Below, one piece after another: positions 11,612 to 22,559 of a stretch of 64,000 nucleotides of DNA. Position 1 is the first letter of the stretch. The number at the start of each line of letters is the position of its first letter. Both the position numbers and the translations under genes were made by a program. The DNA is from Tetradesmus obliquus (taxonomy: Eukaryota; Chlorophyta; Chlorophyceae; Sphaeropleales; Scenedesmaceae). The stretch is from assembly GCA_030272155.1 (NCBI GenBank), contig CP126197.1, positions 5,882,001-5,946,000 on the forward strand, in the 5' to 3' direction. Under the pieces are notes generated by a model. It searched no databases and was not told where the DNA came from. It saw only the letters and a list, made by a program, of their open reading frames with translations.

Positions 11612-14600
11612 CTAAACACAAGTCTCGCAGCTGCCCTCCTCTCCCTCCTCCGGCTCCACCGGCAGCCACTCCGCCGCCTGCTGCTCCTGCAGGTCGGCAC
11701 ACTCCGCCCTGTGGCAGTAGCCCTCAGCCTTCCAGTGGGCGGCCTGGCAGGACCTGCAGCCACACAGCAGCAGCAGCAGCAGCAGCAGCACTATGTATTG
11801 CCGAACTCTGCACTTGTTCTGCACAGCTGTATAGTCATGTGTCGAGGGCAAGACCCGGCACAACGTCATGACAGCAACGCATGCATGCTGCCCTGGTCAT
11901 GCGTCGCTCTGCTGCCAAATACACTGCCACAACCTGCTTTGTAGAGAAAGCTACAGCCGCACTCACCTGCAGCAGTACGCCACCTGGCGGCAGGCCCTGC
12001 AGGCCAGCGTGGCCAGCCGCCGCTCACTCAGCCCAGCCAGGTTGCTGCAGCCAGGGTTGTGGCAGCCCACAGCAGCCACAGCCACAGGCTGCTGCGCCAG
12101 CCCTGCCAGTGCTGCACTCAGCCTCAGCTGCGCCAGCGGCTCAAACCCTAGGCCCTGCCACCAGGCGTCATACACACCCAGCGGCGCAGCCGGCGCCGGA
12201 GGCGTCAGCTTTGCATTTGAATTGCCACTGCCAGCGCTCTTTGCACTGCTGGCCTTGCCGCCAACAGGCGCTGCGCATGCTGCCTTGTTTGCGGTGAGCC
12301 CTGCCTTGAGGGCAGCGGTTAGCATTGATGTCAGGCAGCTCCTGAGCTGACTCACTGCAGCAGCAGCACCCGGCCCAAAGCAGGGCAGCAGCCCCAGCCG
12401 CTGCAGCTCAACTAGAATCAGGCTGTTGCTGGCCAGGCCTGCTGACACGTTGTCCAGCAGGCCTAGCACCACCTCCTGCTGCTGCAGCCGCTGTGACTCA
12501 GGCAGTCCTGCAAAGCCACGCTTCACCACAGCATCCACAAACTGGAAGCATGGCGCGGAAAGCGCGCTGTACCCAAACGCCAGCTGCACTGCACCCTCAC
12601 ACCACAGATCGCCAGAGGCTGCTGCTGCTGGTGTAGCCATAAGGGTTGCGTCTGGCTCTTCTGCTGCTGCGGCTGCTGCTGCAGCAGCCGCAGCTGCAGC
12701 AGCAGCAGCGCGGCGCGCCACCAGCTGCGCGCAGCAGCTGCTCATGCTGCCGGTGCTGCTGCCCACGCTGCTTGCTGCCTCAATGGCTGCGTTGACATCG
12801 TCATCATTGACACCATTTGCATCATTATCATCATCTTCATCCTGTGAGTCCTCGCTGCTGCTGCTAAGGAAGCTGCTGGAGTTGCTCCACACGCTGCTGC
12901 TGCCACACATGTCATCTGCAGCGCTGCTTGCAGTGCTGCTGCTGCTGAGGGCGGCTGGAGGGTCGTCAGCCTTGTCGCCGGCATTGTGCTGCTGCAGCTG
13001 CTGCCACCACGTGTACCAGCGCCTGCAGGGCAATGTATGGAGCCAGCAGGGAAAACAATGCCGCGTGTCAGCACCTGCTGCAGCAGGCAGGCTTGGGCAC
13101 CCAATTCGTATGAGAGCGTTGCAGCCGCGCGGCACAGCTGCGACTGCCACTATTATGCTAAACTTCCTACGGCGGCCACTCGAGAGCAACAAGCATCATT
13201 GATGCGCTTCCTTCCTGTACATCAGGTCAGCATGTTGCAATCAATGCACAGCAAGCAGCCAGCGCAAGTATATTCCAAAAATGCGCTCACCAGTAGTACG
13301 CCTTCTGCGCGCAGTCCAGCAGCCTGTACAGCAGCCCCAGCCCTGCCCGCAGCGCAGCCTGGGGGTCAGCCTCAGCAGCAGCAAGCAGCCAGGCAGGCAC
13401 CGCCACCTCTGCACTGCCGCCACCCCTGCTGCTGCCTGCCTCGCCTGATGCATCTGCCGCTGCTGGCGCCGGCCGCTGTGCCTTGCCATTACTGCTGCTG
13501 CCTTTGCCACCTTTGCCGGCTGCCTTGCTGCCACCTTTCCTCTTTTCTTCACCCTGGCCAACACCCTGCACTGCTGCAGCAGCAGCAGCAGCAGGGCTGC
13601 CGAGCAGCACTGCTGCCGCAGCCTCCTGCCACAGCCGCACTAGCTTCTGTGAAGACACCACAGCAGCAGTGACAGCGCGTGCTGTCTCCCTGCTGTCCAG
13701 CAGCGGCAGCACCTTCAGCGCCTCCCACATGTCATCAAGCAGCAGCTCCTGCAGGGTGGTGACTGGCTCGCAGGCGGGCGCGGGGCAGCGCAGCAGCAGC
13801 TCCAGCGCCGCGCAGCAGCCGCGCGGCCAGGACCGCCACAGGCTGCTGAACCACACCGCCTCGGCGCCTGCGGGAGCGCAGAGTGGTAGCGGGCAGCAGC
13901 AGCAGCAGCAAGGAGGTGTGAGCCAGGATGGGCACAGCCGCCGGATGACGCACTCTAGGCGGCAGGCGCTGCCAGCTTTTCACTCAGAACCTCCCAACAG
14001 CAATTTATCCAGCCTCCTGCTGCTACAACAACCCAACAGTCCATATTGTAGACTGTGCTCTGGCCACTGGTGCTGCACCTGCCTGCTGGCCTATCATCAT
14101 CATGCCACCCAGCACACGCCTCAGCCACGCACCTGACTCCGCCACCGGCACCGTGCCGTCGCGCTGCGGGCCGCCGCACGTGCTGCGCTCCAGCTGCAGC
14201 AGCTCCGTCAGCAGCAGCGCCAGCTGCCTCGTCATCACCAGCAGCTGCCCACACACCGCCTCACCCGCCTTGGGCTTGCCTTTCCCCAGCAGTGCTGCGC
14301 TGCGGCGCTGCTGCACCACCAGCGGCTGCTGCGAGTCAGCAAGCGTTGCGCGGATGAGCGCAGCGCGTGCTGCTGTTGGATGCTGCTGCCATGCGAGGGC
14401 CAGGTGCTGCAGTGCCTCTCCTAGCATGCCAAACAGCAGCGGAGCAGCAGGGGCAATCACGCCTGCTTGAATCGACTCCGCGCTCTCTCCTCTTGCTGCT
14501 GGCGCTGGCTTCGGTGAGGGTGTGGTGCTGTCTGTTGATGCTGCAGCTGCCGGCTGTGCTGCTGTGGGGCCCACTGCTGCTTCCAAGCGGGTCAGCAGCC

Positions 14601-16602
14601 GCAGCAGGAAGCTGGGCCACAGCCGCTGCAGCTGCTGCTGCCCTGCCTCAACAGCAGCAGCAGCGGCTGTGGCTGTGGTGGCGGTGGGGGCTGGTGGTGC
14701 TGTGCTGCTGGCCTGCTGCAGGTAGGTGGCTGGCGGCTGGCCAAACAGCCACAGCCCCTCAAAGGCCAACACGAAGGAGGCTGTTGCGGGGGCGGCAGGG
14801 TGTGCAGGAACAGCAAAACCACAGCAGAGCAAGCGGAAATGTAAGGCAGCAGCTGATGTGGCATGACATGGCAGCAAAGCAGAGCAGTCGGAGGTTGCGG
14901 GCTGCAAGCAGGGTGCGGAGTGCGCACGCCACTGAAACCTTTGCACACGCAGTACACGTGACAACATCAGAGTTCAACAAACACACACGCTGCGAAGTCC
15001 CGCCTCCATCAGCTGTCCATCTCATATATTTGTCACCGTACCGAACATCCCAGCCACTACCTATCTCCACTTCCTGCCCCTGGTGCAGCCCTCACCTGGC
15101 TTCACATCAACTGCCAGGCCTGTTTGCGGTTTCATCAGCTATCTGCTAAATTGTTTGCTTTCTGTTGTTGCTTGCAATTTCATCAGCTATCTGCTTGATT
15201 GTTTGTCATCATGCAGCACATGGTGAGCACACACATCTGCAGCCCTCACCTGGCTTGATGTCCACTGGCAGGCCCAGCTGCTCTGCGCTGCAGCAGGCGG
15301 CAGCCCAGCTCAACAGCACCTCCTGGCCTCCCCGCCAGTGGCCAGCAGCAGGCAGCAGCGGCAGCAGGAAGCACCCGCACCACGCCCGGTGCGCTGCAGG
15401 CACCGCGTCAGCTTGCAGGAGCCGAGGCAGCTGCAGCTGAGGCGCAGCACTAGAGCTTGCAGGAGATGGTACTGGCAGACCAGGGCTGGCACTGCAGGGG
15501 CCATCAGATGAGCTGATAGGCTGCTGTTGACCTGGCGCCTCACTGCTGCTGCTGCCAGGGTGTGCCGGCAGAGGCTTACGCAGCATAACAGCGTCCAGGT
15601 CAGCAGCTGCGCTGGGCTGCTCGTGCCACCTGAAGATGAATAGGTGTCCTGCAAGCGACTCCTGCAGGAGCTGCTGCACGGCGCTGCTGCACAGCGCGCG
15701 CAGCAGCTGCAGCGCAAGCTGCTGGCATGTGCCTGAGGAGGATGCGCAGGCGGTTGCGTGTGTGTGCAGCCGGGACAGCAGCAGGCCTGCGGTGCATGCC
15801 AGCTCTAGTGGCGCATAGTCGGCCTGCTTCTGCTGCTCTTGCAGGACCTCCCAGGAGGCCTTGACAGTGAGCACCACTTGAGCCAACTGCTCAAGCCAGC
15901 TGCCTGCGCTGCTGCTCAGGCCAGTGCCTGGCTCTGCTGCATCTGTGGTAGTTGCTGCTGCTGCCTGCACGAAGTCTTTTGACAAATCCAGGCCAGCATC
16001 TGGGTTTGATGCCACGGCAAGTGCAGCTGCTGCACCTGCAACTGCCCGCAGCAGCGCTTTTGAGTCCAGTGTGGTCCATGCCACTGTGTCCCAGTCAGCA
16101 TCATCGCCCTGCTGCTGCAGCAGCTGATGCTTCCCCACCAACACTTCCTGCAGCGCTGCTAGTGCAGCTGGCGCCGTGTACTGGTCTTCATCTGCGATTC
16201 TCGACAAGGTTGGATGCACAAGCACAGGTCTGGCTCAGCGTTAACATTACCCACCACCAACAGCACGGGCATGTGCTGGACCTCAACAACCGCTCTACGT
16301 AGCCGAGCACGAGGCAACAGTACTACGGCATGCCTGAACTGAACAATAATCGTATGAGATGCAATGAATTGCAGCGCGGTTACGTGCTTGCGTGGCTGGA
16401 GGGGTGGACGTGGCAAGCTCTGCATTCCGAACACGCTACCAATTCACACCAAACGCTGTGGGAACTCACGTCTGAGAATCTTGTACGGTTCCTTGGAGTC
16501 AGTCTTGAATGTAGCATGGCTACCAAGCACCGTATAGTCCACGAGAGTCAGCGCCTGGGTGTTCACAGGTGCTGATGAATTGCGAATAATGGACTCATGC
16601 AT
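11612..16602 (-). CDS. MYND-type zinc-finger protein, 1165 residues
   Basis: Six exons join in phase: 16602-16470, 16191-15250, 14780-14133, 13867-13291, 13022-11967 and 11753-11612, giving 1166 codons with the stop. The ATG at 16602 has a TAA in frame shortly upstream. Most of the protein is Ala/Leu-rich helical sequence with low-complexity Ser, Ala and Gln runs, plus an acidic stretch (SEDSQDEDDD) early in exon 5. The C-terminus carries one MYND finger at about residues 1087-1137, with ligands at Cys1087, Cys1092, Cys1108, Cys1111, Cys1117, Cys1121, His1133 and Cys1137. The first pair is spaced as CHNPGC. The finger is split by the last intron. MYND domains bind peptides, usually proline-rich. 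Algae hold large families of such proteins of unknown role. I see no SET domain, so methyltransferase activity is not supported. Confidence 0.85.
15083..15120 (-). repeat. Echo of a MYND-gene donor junction
   Basis: A copy of the end of exon 16191-15250 (codons LPVDIKPG plus GTGAGG) lies 150 bp into the following intron. The two copies are separated by a roughly 50-bp direct repeat built on TTTCATCAGCTATCTGCT. Confidence 0.7.
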
Positions 16603-18117
16603 GGTCTTGGATTATGCAGTGGAGTAGACTTTCAACGTGTCAGCCCATGTGGTGCACTGCATATGTGTGGCACCAGGCAGAGGTTGTCCTAGTAAACACA
16701 GAAGCCCTAGCTGACAGATTGTTCGCGTGAGCACTATATCACAGATGAATCGCATTATTCTCTATACCAAAAGCGTTTTCAACCGGTTGATCTATCGTTG
16801 CAAACTGGCATGTGTAAGCATTGACGTAGGTCAGACCTCATCTGCCAATCCCATACGATTGCCGGTACGCACGTGCTCCAAACGGTGCACCTGCAGCGCT
16901 CAGTGTAAAGTTGCTGATGTTTGTTTGGAGGCAACTCGGCACCCAAGACCATTGCTGCGCAGCGAAGTGCCATCAGCAAAGTGCTGCAGAGCAATTTCAT
17001 CGATTTGCAGGATCACAGGTGCACCCTGCGCGTTTCAGGGGACAGATGGCTTAAAGTGGCTTCATCGGGTAAAATCAAACAACATGAAAGATTATTCATA
17101 TGTTCAGCAGGCGAATTGATTGCCGTTACCATGACCAAGTGCCTCAAGCTTGGATTCAATCACTGGAAGCCACCATGCACACATGTGCTGGTGGTCACAG
17201 CTTGTAAATGCCGTGTGCACAGGCTGCCAAAGTGCACGACTGCCATAACACGAACATGGCAACCACACATGCGCAAGCTAGTTGTTGCAGTAGCGGCATC
17301 CCGTTCTCGACCAGCTGATGAACATCAGCATTGCCAACACAAGGCTGGAAACACCAGCAATGCCACAACACAATGGTACTAGGAGAGCACTTGATGCGCC
17401 AGGTCTCCCCAGTGAATGCCACAGCATGGCAGAACACCCACGGGCGCATGGGGTCACTTACTCTCAAGTCAGACATCAGCAGCTACTGTAGCTCTGGTGA
17501 CCAGAGTCTGCAATGCAGGCAGACCAACACCAAACTGCTGGCAAGGGTGTGCCGCGCAAATGTGCTGCTCCCTCATGCTGGCAAGCATACCACCTGCACG
17601 AGACCAGCTGCTGCTGTATGAATAACACACACCTGACGTCATCAAACAAAGAGTGCAGCAGATTGCCACCAGGCCAGTGTCGTGTGTGCAAATCAAGCAC
17701 ATGGAGATGCTGGTCTGTTGACCACCATGACGTCAGCAATGCTTCAAACCCTGGGGTGTCTCTGATATGCACAAAAAGAAAAGCCTGTAACTGGCACAGA
17801 GCTGAGCAGCATGTCGACTTTCTTAACGTGCATTGCCGCTCCACCCCTCAGCTCCGTCCAATGTAGCAACCAACAAGTCTGCACACTACAGCTGTCTGAT
17901 ACACGTCAAACATGCGGTATGATCATGCAACAGCGCAGCAGCAGCAGCAGCAGCCTAACTGCAGATCCGTAGAACAACAGCAGGATCAGCCTCATTCATG
18001 CAGGGCTAGTGTGCAGTTGTCTGTGTCACTGATGTTAGGTAGAATCACTGTACCCTTCTCTGTTGCTGTGATGGGGCCATTGCCTGTGGTTGCCCACGCT
18101 GCACGGCTCAGAGTACA

Positions 18118-18243
18118 GTGATCCTACGGAACATCAGCGACACGGACAACTGCACATTAGCCCTGCAAGACGTGTGCTACACTACCAGTGTTCCAGCCAA
18201 CCTATTCTCACTCAGGGTTGCGTACGAAACCTGGGGAGCTGTG
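18118..18243 (+). mobile_element. Copia-like polyprotein fragment
   Basis: One frame reads VILRNIS, then LALQDVCYT and SVPANLFSLR. This resembles the segment just before the GAG-pre-integrase domain of Ty1/Copia polyproteins, where the usual form is LxDVLYVPxLxANLxS. It is short and has no protease, integrase or reverse transcriptase nearby, so it is a relic at best. The similarity is judged from memory. Confidence 0.45.
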
Positions 18244-18335
18244 TCATGTGCTCCCCCAGCCGGCAGCCACCTGGCAGACAGCGTTTTGTGCTCGCTGGCC
18301 CCCTCTGGTGCCGCGGCTGCACTGCAACCACATGG

Positions 18336-18339
<4 letters not shown>

Positions 18340-18405
<66 letters not shown>
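18340..18405 (+). repeat. Pure (CTG)22 tract
   Basis: Twenty-two uninterrupted CTG units lie about 60 bp past the peroxiredoxin stop codon, so on the sense strand the 3' UTR would carry CAG units. Confidence 0.95.
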
Positions 18406-18406
<1 letters not shown>

Positions 18407-18463
18407 CTTGCAGCGCACCCTCAGCGCCGCCAGATGCACTTCCCCGTAGGTGCCTGCTGCTGC

Positions 18464-19667
18464 TCAGGCGTACGCGTCAGCAAAGGTCTTGAGCATGCTC
18501 TTGATGTCCGTCACCTTGAGCTCTGCTGGCGACTGCTCCACTTTCTGTTGTGGTGAACGCACAGCATGAAGGGCAGTTGCAGGCGGCGCAGGAGCAGTGC
18601 AGTGCGGTTACAGGCAATGGCAGCAGGAACCATTGCGCAAGTGCAATGAAAAAGATCATGGGTAAATCTACAGCTTTGGGCGCCGCGCGACAGCCAGGGC
18701 CTGCAAAGTGGCTAACAGCGCAATTCTTCTGCATAAGCCTAAGCTGACATCCGCTGTGTTGCTGCTGAACCTTCTCCAAAACCATTGTCGCACAACCAGG
18801 TATCCAATACCAAGCCAGCGCTGCCTGCGTCATTTCCCACGCTCTCCTCACCAGGCGCAGCAGGATGCCGTTGTCTACCACAGCAGCAAAGCGCTGGCAG
18901 GGCGGCCCGCCTGGCCCGGCAGGCTGCTCCAGCCCCAGCAGCCGAGTGAAGGCGCCGCTGCGGTCGCTCAGCACCTGCACCTGCGCGCAGCCAGTGGCAA
19001 AATGACAGGAACTTGTGATTTGAGATGGGCAAATTGCCGCTGCGCTTGCTCAGCACCTGCACCTGCGCAGAGCCAGTTGCCGGCAGGTATGGTTTCTTGG
19101 TTAGCATTGGGAAGGCGCTGCTGGGGTCAGTCAGCACCTGCACCAGCACGCAGTGCACGGCCCGGGTTCATCGGCTTTTGCTGAAACATTGCATAGACCG
19201 CAACGGTACACAATGCAACCTGCTGCTTATGCCAATGTCATGCCTATCGCAGCATCCCCACCTTCCATCTGCATGCCTGGCATCTTGTGTGTGGGTGTGC
19301 TGCACAGCTGAGCGCCGTCGCTGCTGCGGACTCACATGCCTGCCTTGTCGAAGCCGTGCTGCTTATGTGCTTGACACCTCAACTTCTATGCGTGCCTAGC
19401 ATCTGACTGCATGACTAGCATACTGTGTGCTGCGCAGCCGGCGCACCATGCCTGCCTCGTCATAGCTGTGCTGCTTATGTGCTTGACGCCTTACTAATAT
19501 GGGTGCCTAGCACCTGACCGCATGACTTGCATGATGTGCGCTGCGCAGCCGGCGCACCATGTCAGCCTTGTCAAAGCCGTGCTGTGCCGCCCAGGCCTCC
19601 ACCTCCTGCGGTGGCGCCACCGTGACCGCCACCACCTTGTCGATGCCCGCAGCCTTCAGCTCAGCAG

Positions 19668-19703
<36 letters not shown>

Positions 19704-19897
19704 TATATTATAAATATCCACACCGGGGACACCCTCGTACTTGAAATAAGTTTTCACGCAAACGTAGACCTGCCGCGCAAGGATACGCGGCGCAAGGATA
19801 GGCGGTGTGCTGCACTTGTCTCAAGCTGGGGCTGCAAGCTTGCTTGCTGGCCTGCGCCTTGCTATTTCTGTTGCGCTGGTAGCAGCATTGTGCTTGC

Positions 19898-19931
<34 letters not shown>

Positions 19932-20796
19932 TCTGTGTTTCCCTACAACCTTGCCGGCAAAGCCGCTTGCGCTGCTGTGTGGTCTCCTTCATGTGAATCC
20001 GCAGCACTGCCTGTATCAGGGCCCGCCCATCCTCTTGTCAGGTGCAGACTGCTATTGCAATTGCTAGATCCTTTGCAGGGCTGTATGTTGCTGCCTGCTG
20101 AGCGCACCGACTGTGCGTAGCCAGGCACGTGCTGCTCCGTGCAAATCTTGCCGCCTGGGAAGCCCACCAGCAGCGTCTTGAAGCTCTGCAGGCAGCATGC
20201 ACAGCAGCATAGCAGGGCAATGCAGGCAAGACATAAGGGCTACATCAAGTCAACTTGTGTCTAGCAATGCTGCGGAAAAGGGTATGTTTCGGGTGACGCG
20301 GAGTGTGCTGGATGCCCTGCATGGGCGATTCATCAGCAGCGATGCTGACTAGGTGATAGCTTGGATGCTGCTGCCATTTCAGCTGCTGCCATTTCTGCTT
20401 AATCTGCTGACATCCTTGCATATAGCAAACCAGTACGCAGCTGCCACTGATGCAGTGCTCATCAATGTGCCTTGCACTCGCTGTTGCTAGCATGTGGGAG
20501 AGCCTGCAGTTGCAGCAGCTGCTGCTGCAACTCACATGAAACACCTCTGCCAGGGTCAGTGCCTTATCTCCAGAGAACAAACGCAGGTCCTGACGCATGG
20601 TGAGGTCCCTCCGGCGTCCTAAGCCGATGTGGCATGCGGTTGAGCTCAGGTCTGAGTTGTGGTGACCCTCTGGCACCGCAAATGTGGACTTTGCTGTCGA
20701 TGCTGCGCCAGCGGTCATGTCTCTGCTAAGGAGCAGCTGTGAATACCTCCATCCCAGCTGCCCCAATCGAGATGGTAGCTGGCTAGCGGGGAGCAT
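18464..20796 (-). CDS. Type II peroxiredoxin, probably organellar
   Basis: Five exons join in phase: 20796-20536, 20185-20108, 19668-19558, 18980-18852 and 18544-18464, giving 219 residues. The first roughly 60 residues form a basic, hydroxylated presequence suggesting mitochondrial or plastid import. The core follows the type II (PRXIIF-like) order: TLLVGFPGG, then the peroxidatic Cys102 in ICTEQHVPGY, then AAGIDKVVAVTV, then VLSDRSGAFTRLLGL and a C-terminal KVTDIKSMLKTF helix. The enzyme would reduce hydroperoxides using glutaredoxin or thioredoxin. A second cysteine, Cys178, could be the resolving residue. The active-site loop is unusual: family members have PxxxTxxC, while here only four residues separate Pro97 from Cys102 and there is no Thr. 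Family confidence is high. Subtype F is inferred from the presequence and resemblance. Confidence 0.85.
18940..19165 (-). repeat. Three copies of a peroxiredoxin acceptor junction
   Basis: The true exon start at 18980 (VQVLSDRSGAF) is repeated twice upstream in the intron, at about 19030-19070 and 19105-19155, reading VQVLSKRSG and VQVLTDPSSAF. Each copy keeps the GCGCAG- or TGCTGG-type acceptor context and about 30-35 nt of exon. Divergence between copies indicates age. Confidence 0.8.
19290..19575 (-). repeat. Three copies of a peroxiredoxin donor junction
   Basis: Units of about 120 bp hold the codons for HGFDKADM and the GTGCGCCGG donor region. The true copy is at 19550-19590. The echoes lie near 19430-19475 and 19310-19365 within the same intron that holds the acceptor echoes, so this intron is built largely from its own borders. 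Confidence 0.78.
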
Positions 20797-20982
20797 TGCG
20801 AGCGTGGTAGAATTGCAGGTGAGGTGTGGTGGACCGATGTAGAAGACTGTGATCGCTTCAGTCCGATAATTAAAAAGACAATTTAAAGCTAGAGGAAGGC
20901 TGCAGGTCGACCATGTGAGTATGTTACGGTTACCAGGTGTGACTGTTCAACCAATGGTGTGAGAGTGTGTTGACCCCACAAC
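20797..20982. promoter_or_regulatory. Upstream region of peroxiredoxin, ending at the element
   Basis: Only 186 bp separate the peroxiredoxin ATG from the left end of the inserted element. This must contain the proximal promoter. An AT-rich stretch at about 20862-20890 is the only core-promoter-like feature seen. Confidence 0.4.
20977..20982. repeat. Left CACAAC flanking repeat
   Basis: CACAAC directly precedes unit 1, and the same hexamer follows unit 2 at 31231-31236. It is absent from the unit 1/unit 2 junction. It is a candidate target-site duplication around the whole dimer. Confidence 0.55.
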
Positions 20983-21030
20983 GGGTTTTATTCGGTAGTA
21001 TGAGGCAGACGCTTATCAAATTGCATGTAT

Positions 21031-21049
21031 GGGGCGCCGAAGGCGCCCC
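21031..21049. other. Perfect GC-rich hairpin near the element end
   Basis: GGGGCGCC and GGCGCCCC pair perfectly around a GAA loop, 48 bp inside the left terminus. The same hairpin recurs in copy 2 at 26155-26173. A role in end recognition or in blocking read-through is possible but unproven. Confidence 0.75.
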
Positions 21050-21804
21050 GTGATTCGGTAGCGATGAGGCAGCAGGTGCCGAACATGCACGCCGATTCGA
21101 ATTTCAGCACGCACCGAATTCGCTCAGCACGCGTGTAACTTGCCTGCTGAACACGAATAACAACACAGATACATGTACCCTTTTGCTGATCTAGCACCGG
21201 GTAAATTCGTGCTTGGTTGCAGTGAACCACATGCCATGCAGCAGCTGCCCAGTTGCTTCCTTTGTAATCACACATGCTCAGCTTCACAACACTGCTTGAC
21301 GGACCGCGACAAGCAAATAGCCAATAATAATATAAAATACAATCCTTATGTTGAAGTGCACACACCCCATGCCTAGCGGGTGCAAGCGCATTGTGAACCA
21401 GCCCCACCAGCCACCTGCTGGTGCCTGCAAGGTTGCTACTGCAGCAGCGCACCCTGCTGTGGTGCATCCACTACGTCATACCTTTGAAAACACCCGAGAA
21501 CAACACAATATGCATATGTATGCTGTTGTCAAGACAGGAAAAGAGGACGTTGCATGGCTGCAGCTGCGTCCCGCTGCAGCAACTCTTCAAGCCCAGAACT
21601 ACTCTGCTTGTGAGGCCACACACCTAAGCGTTGCCCGTTCCTGATGCTGGTGCTGCACCTGCTGCCTGCAACGGCGCTGCCAGCATCACATGCCGTGCCT
21701 TGCACAGCTAGAAGTTCCAAGATGATAGCAGAATCAGCAGCAACGCAACAGCATATGCTGCTCCATACCATCCTCCACATCCACATGGGTTGAGGTTCAC
21801 GATC

Positions 21805-22494
21805 TCAAGGCTGGTACTGCTTGTTGTTGACGCACTCCCATGTCTTCTTGAACTCTGCTGGGCTGGCTCCCTCCCTGCGGAACACCTTCTGGCAATCCTC
21901 GCACTTGCAGTGCACACAGCCGCCACGCTCCGGGTGCTGCCGGTTGGCCGGCCTCTGGTGCTGACCATCCACAATGACAGCCTCTGCGTGAGCGCGAGCA
22001 GCCTTGGGTGAGGTCAGCTGCAGCTTCACCATTGTGCATGGCACACACACCTTCTTGCCGCCTGCGCCGCCCTTGCCCCTGCCCCCACCAACCTCAGTGG
22101 CCCTTCTGTTCCCATTGCCACGGCCACCTGCTGCTGGCTGGCGCAGCAAGGCGAATGCTCCGCGAGCGCCAGCAGCTGCAGCAGCAGCTGCCGCCGCAGC
22201 TGCCCCTGCCCCTGCTGCTGCCCCCCCTGCTGCTGCTGCCGCCCCTGCTGCTGCCCCCCCTGCTGCTGTGCCAGCAACACCTGTCATAACTGCAGCTGCT
22301 GATGGCTGATCAGCGCCACCGCCAGCAACTGCACCAGACACATCAGCTGGCAGCAGCACCTGCACCAGAGCTTGCAGGAAGCTGAGCACCTGAACCACTG
22401 CTGCCGCGGCAATTTGCCCGTGTATGGTGCCGAACAAAATAGGATGAACGGTGTCAATTTCACTGATTTCATCCTGGTCAAGCATGCAAATGAC
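21805..22494 (-). CDS. Element-encoded Cys-rich hypothetical protein, 3' exon
   Basis: An open frame ends at 21805. It can start at the ATG at 22485 (226 residues), or be the last exon after a TTTTCAG acceptor at 22495, reading VICMLDQDEISEIDTVHPI. It has a Gly/Ala-rich middle, a basic patch (GRGKGGAGGKK) and C-terminal CVPC and CVHCKCEDC clusters followed by TWECVN, which suggests a zinc-binding or nucleic-acid-binding module. I do not recognise the family. Upstream exons are not resolved. One candidate lies at about 25545-25655, with APLSSVL/WLPRLVNDPL-like sequence. Confidence 0.45.
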   Translation of the reverse strand, partial: VICMLDQDEISEIDTVHPILFGTIHGQIAAAAVVQVLSFLQALVQVLLPADVSGAVAGGGADQPSAAAVMTGVAGTAAGGAAAGAAAAAGGAAAGAGAAAAAAAAAAAGARGAFALLRQPAAGGRGNGNRRATEVGGGRGKGGAGGKKVCVPCTMVKLQLTSPKAARAHAEAVIVDGQHQRPANRQHPERGGCVHCKCEDCQKVFRREGASPAEFKKTWECVNNKQYQP

Positions 22495-22559
22495 CTGAAA
22501 ATTGATGCAAAAACTGTACGTTTCAGTGGCATTCAGCAGGATGTGAGATTACAGCGGCA

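Larger units (their letters stand above)
16603..18463. other. Decayed intergenic region with retroelement traces
   Basis: No intact gene was found between the MYND start and the peroxiredoxin stop codon. Open frames are short and interrupted. Apart from the Copia-like fragment and the CTG tract listed separately, I see nothing interpretable. Confidence 0.5.

Noticed and set aside
12426..13202. Long plus-strand frame opposite the MYND gene
   Set aside because: It is the antisense shadow of the MYND exon, rich in Ser, Leu and Ala from reversed CTG triplets. The minus frame has the zinc finger and consistent splice phases.
11612..16602. SET/MYND (SMYD) lysine methyltransferase
   Set aside because: No SET-domain motifs (such as NHS/CxPN or GEELxxxY) appear in any exon. 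Only the MYND finger is present.
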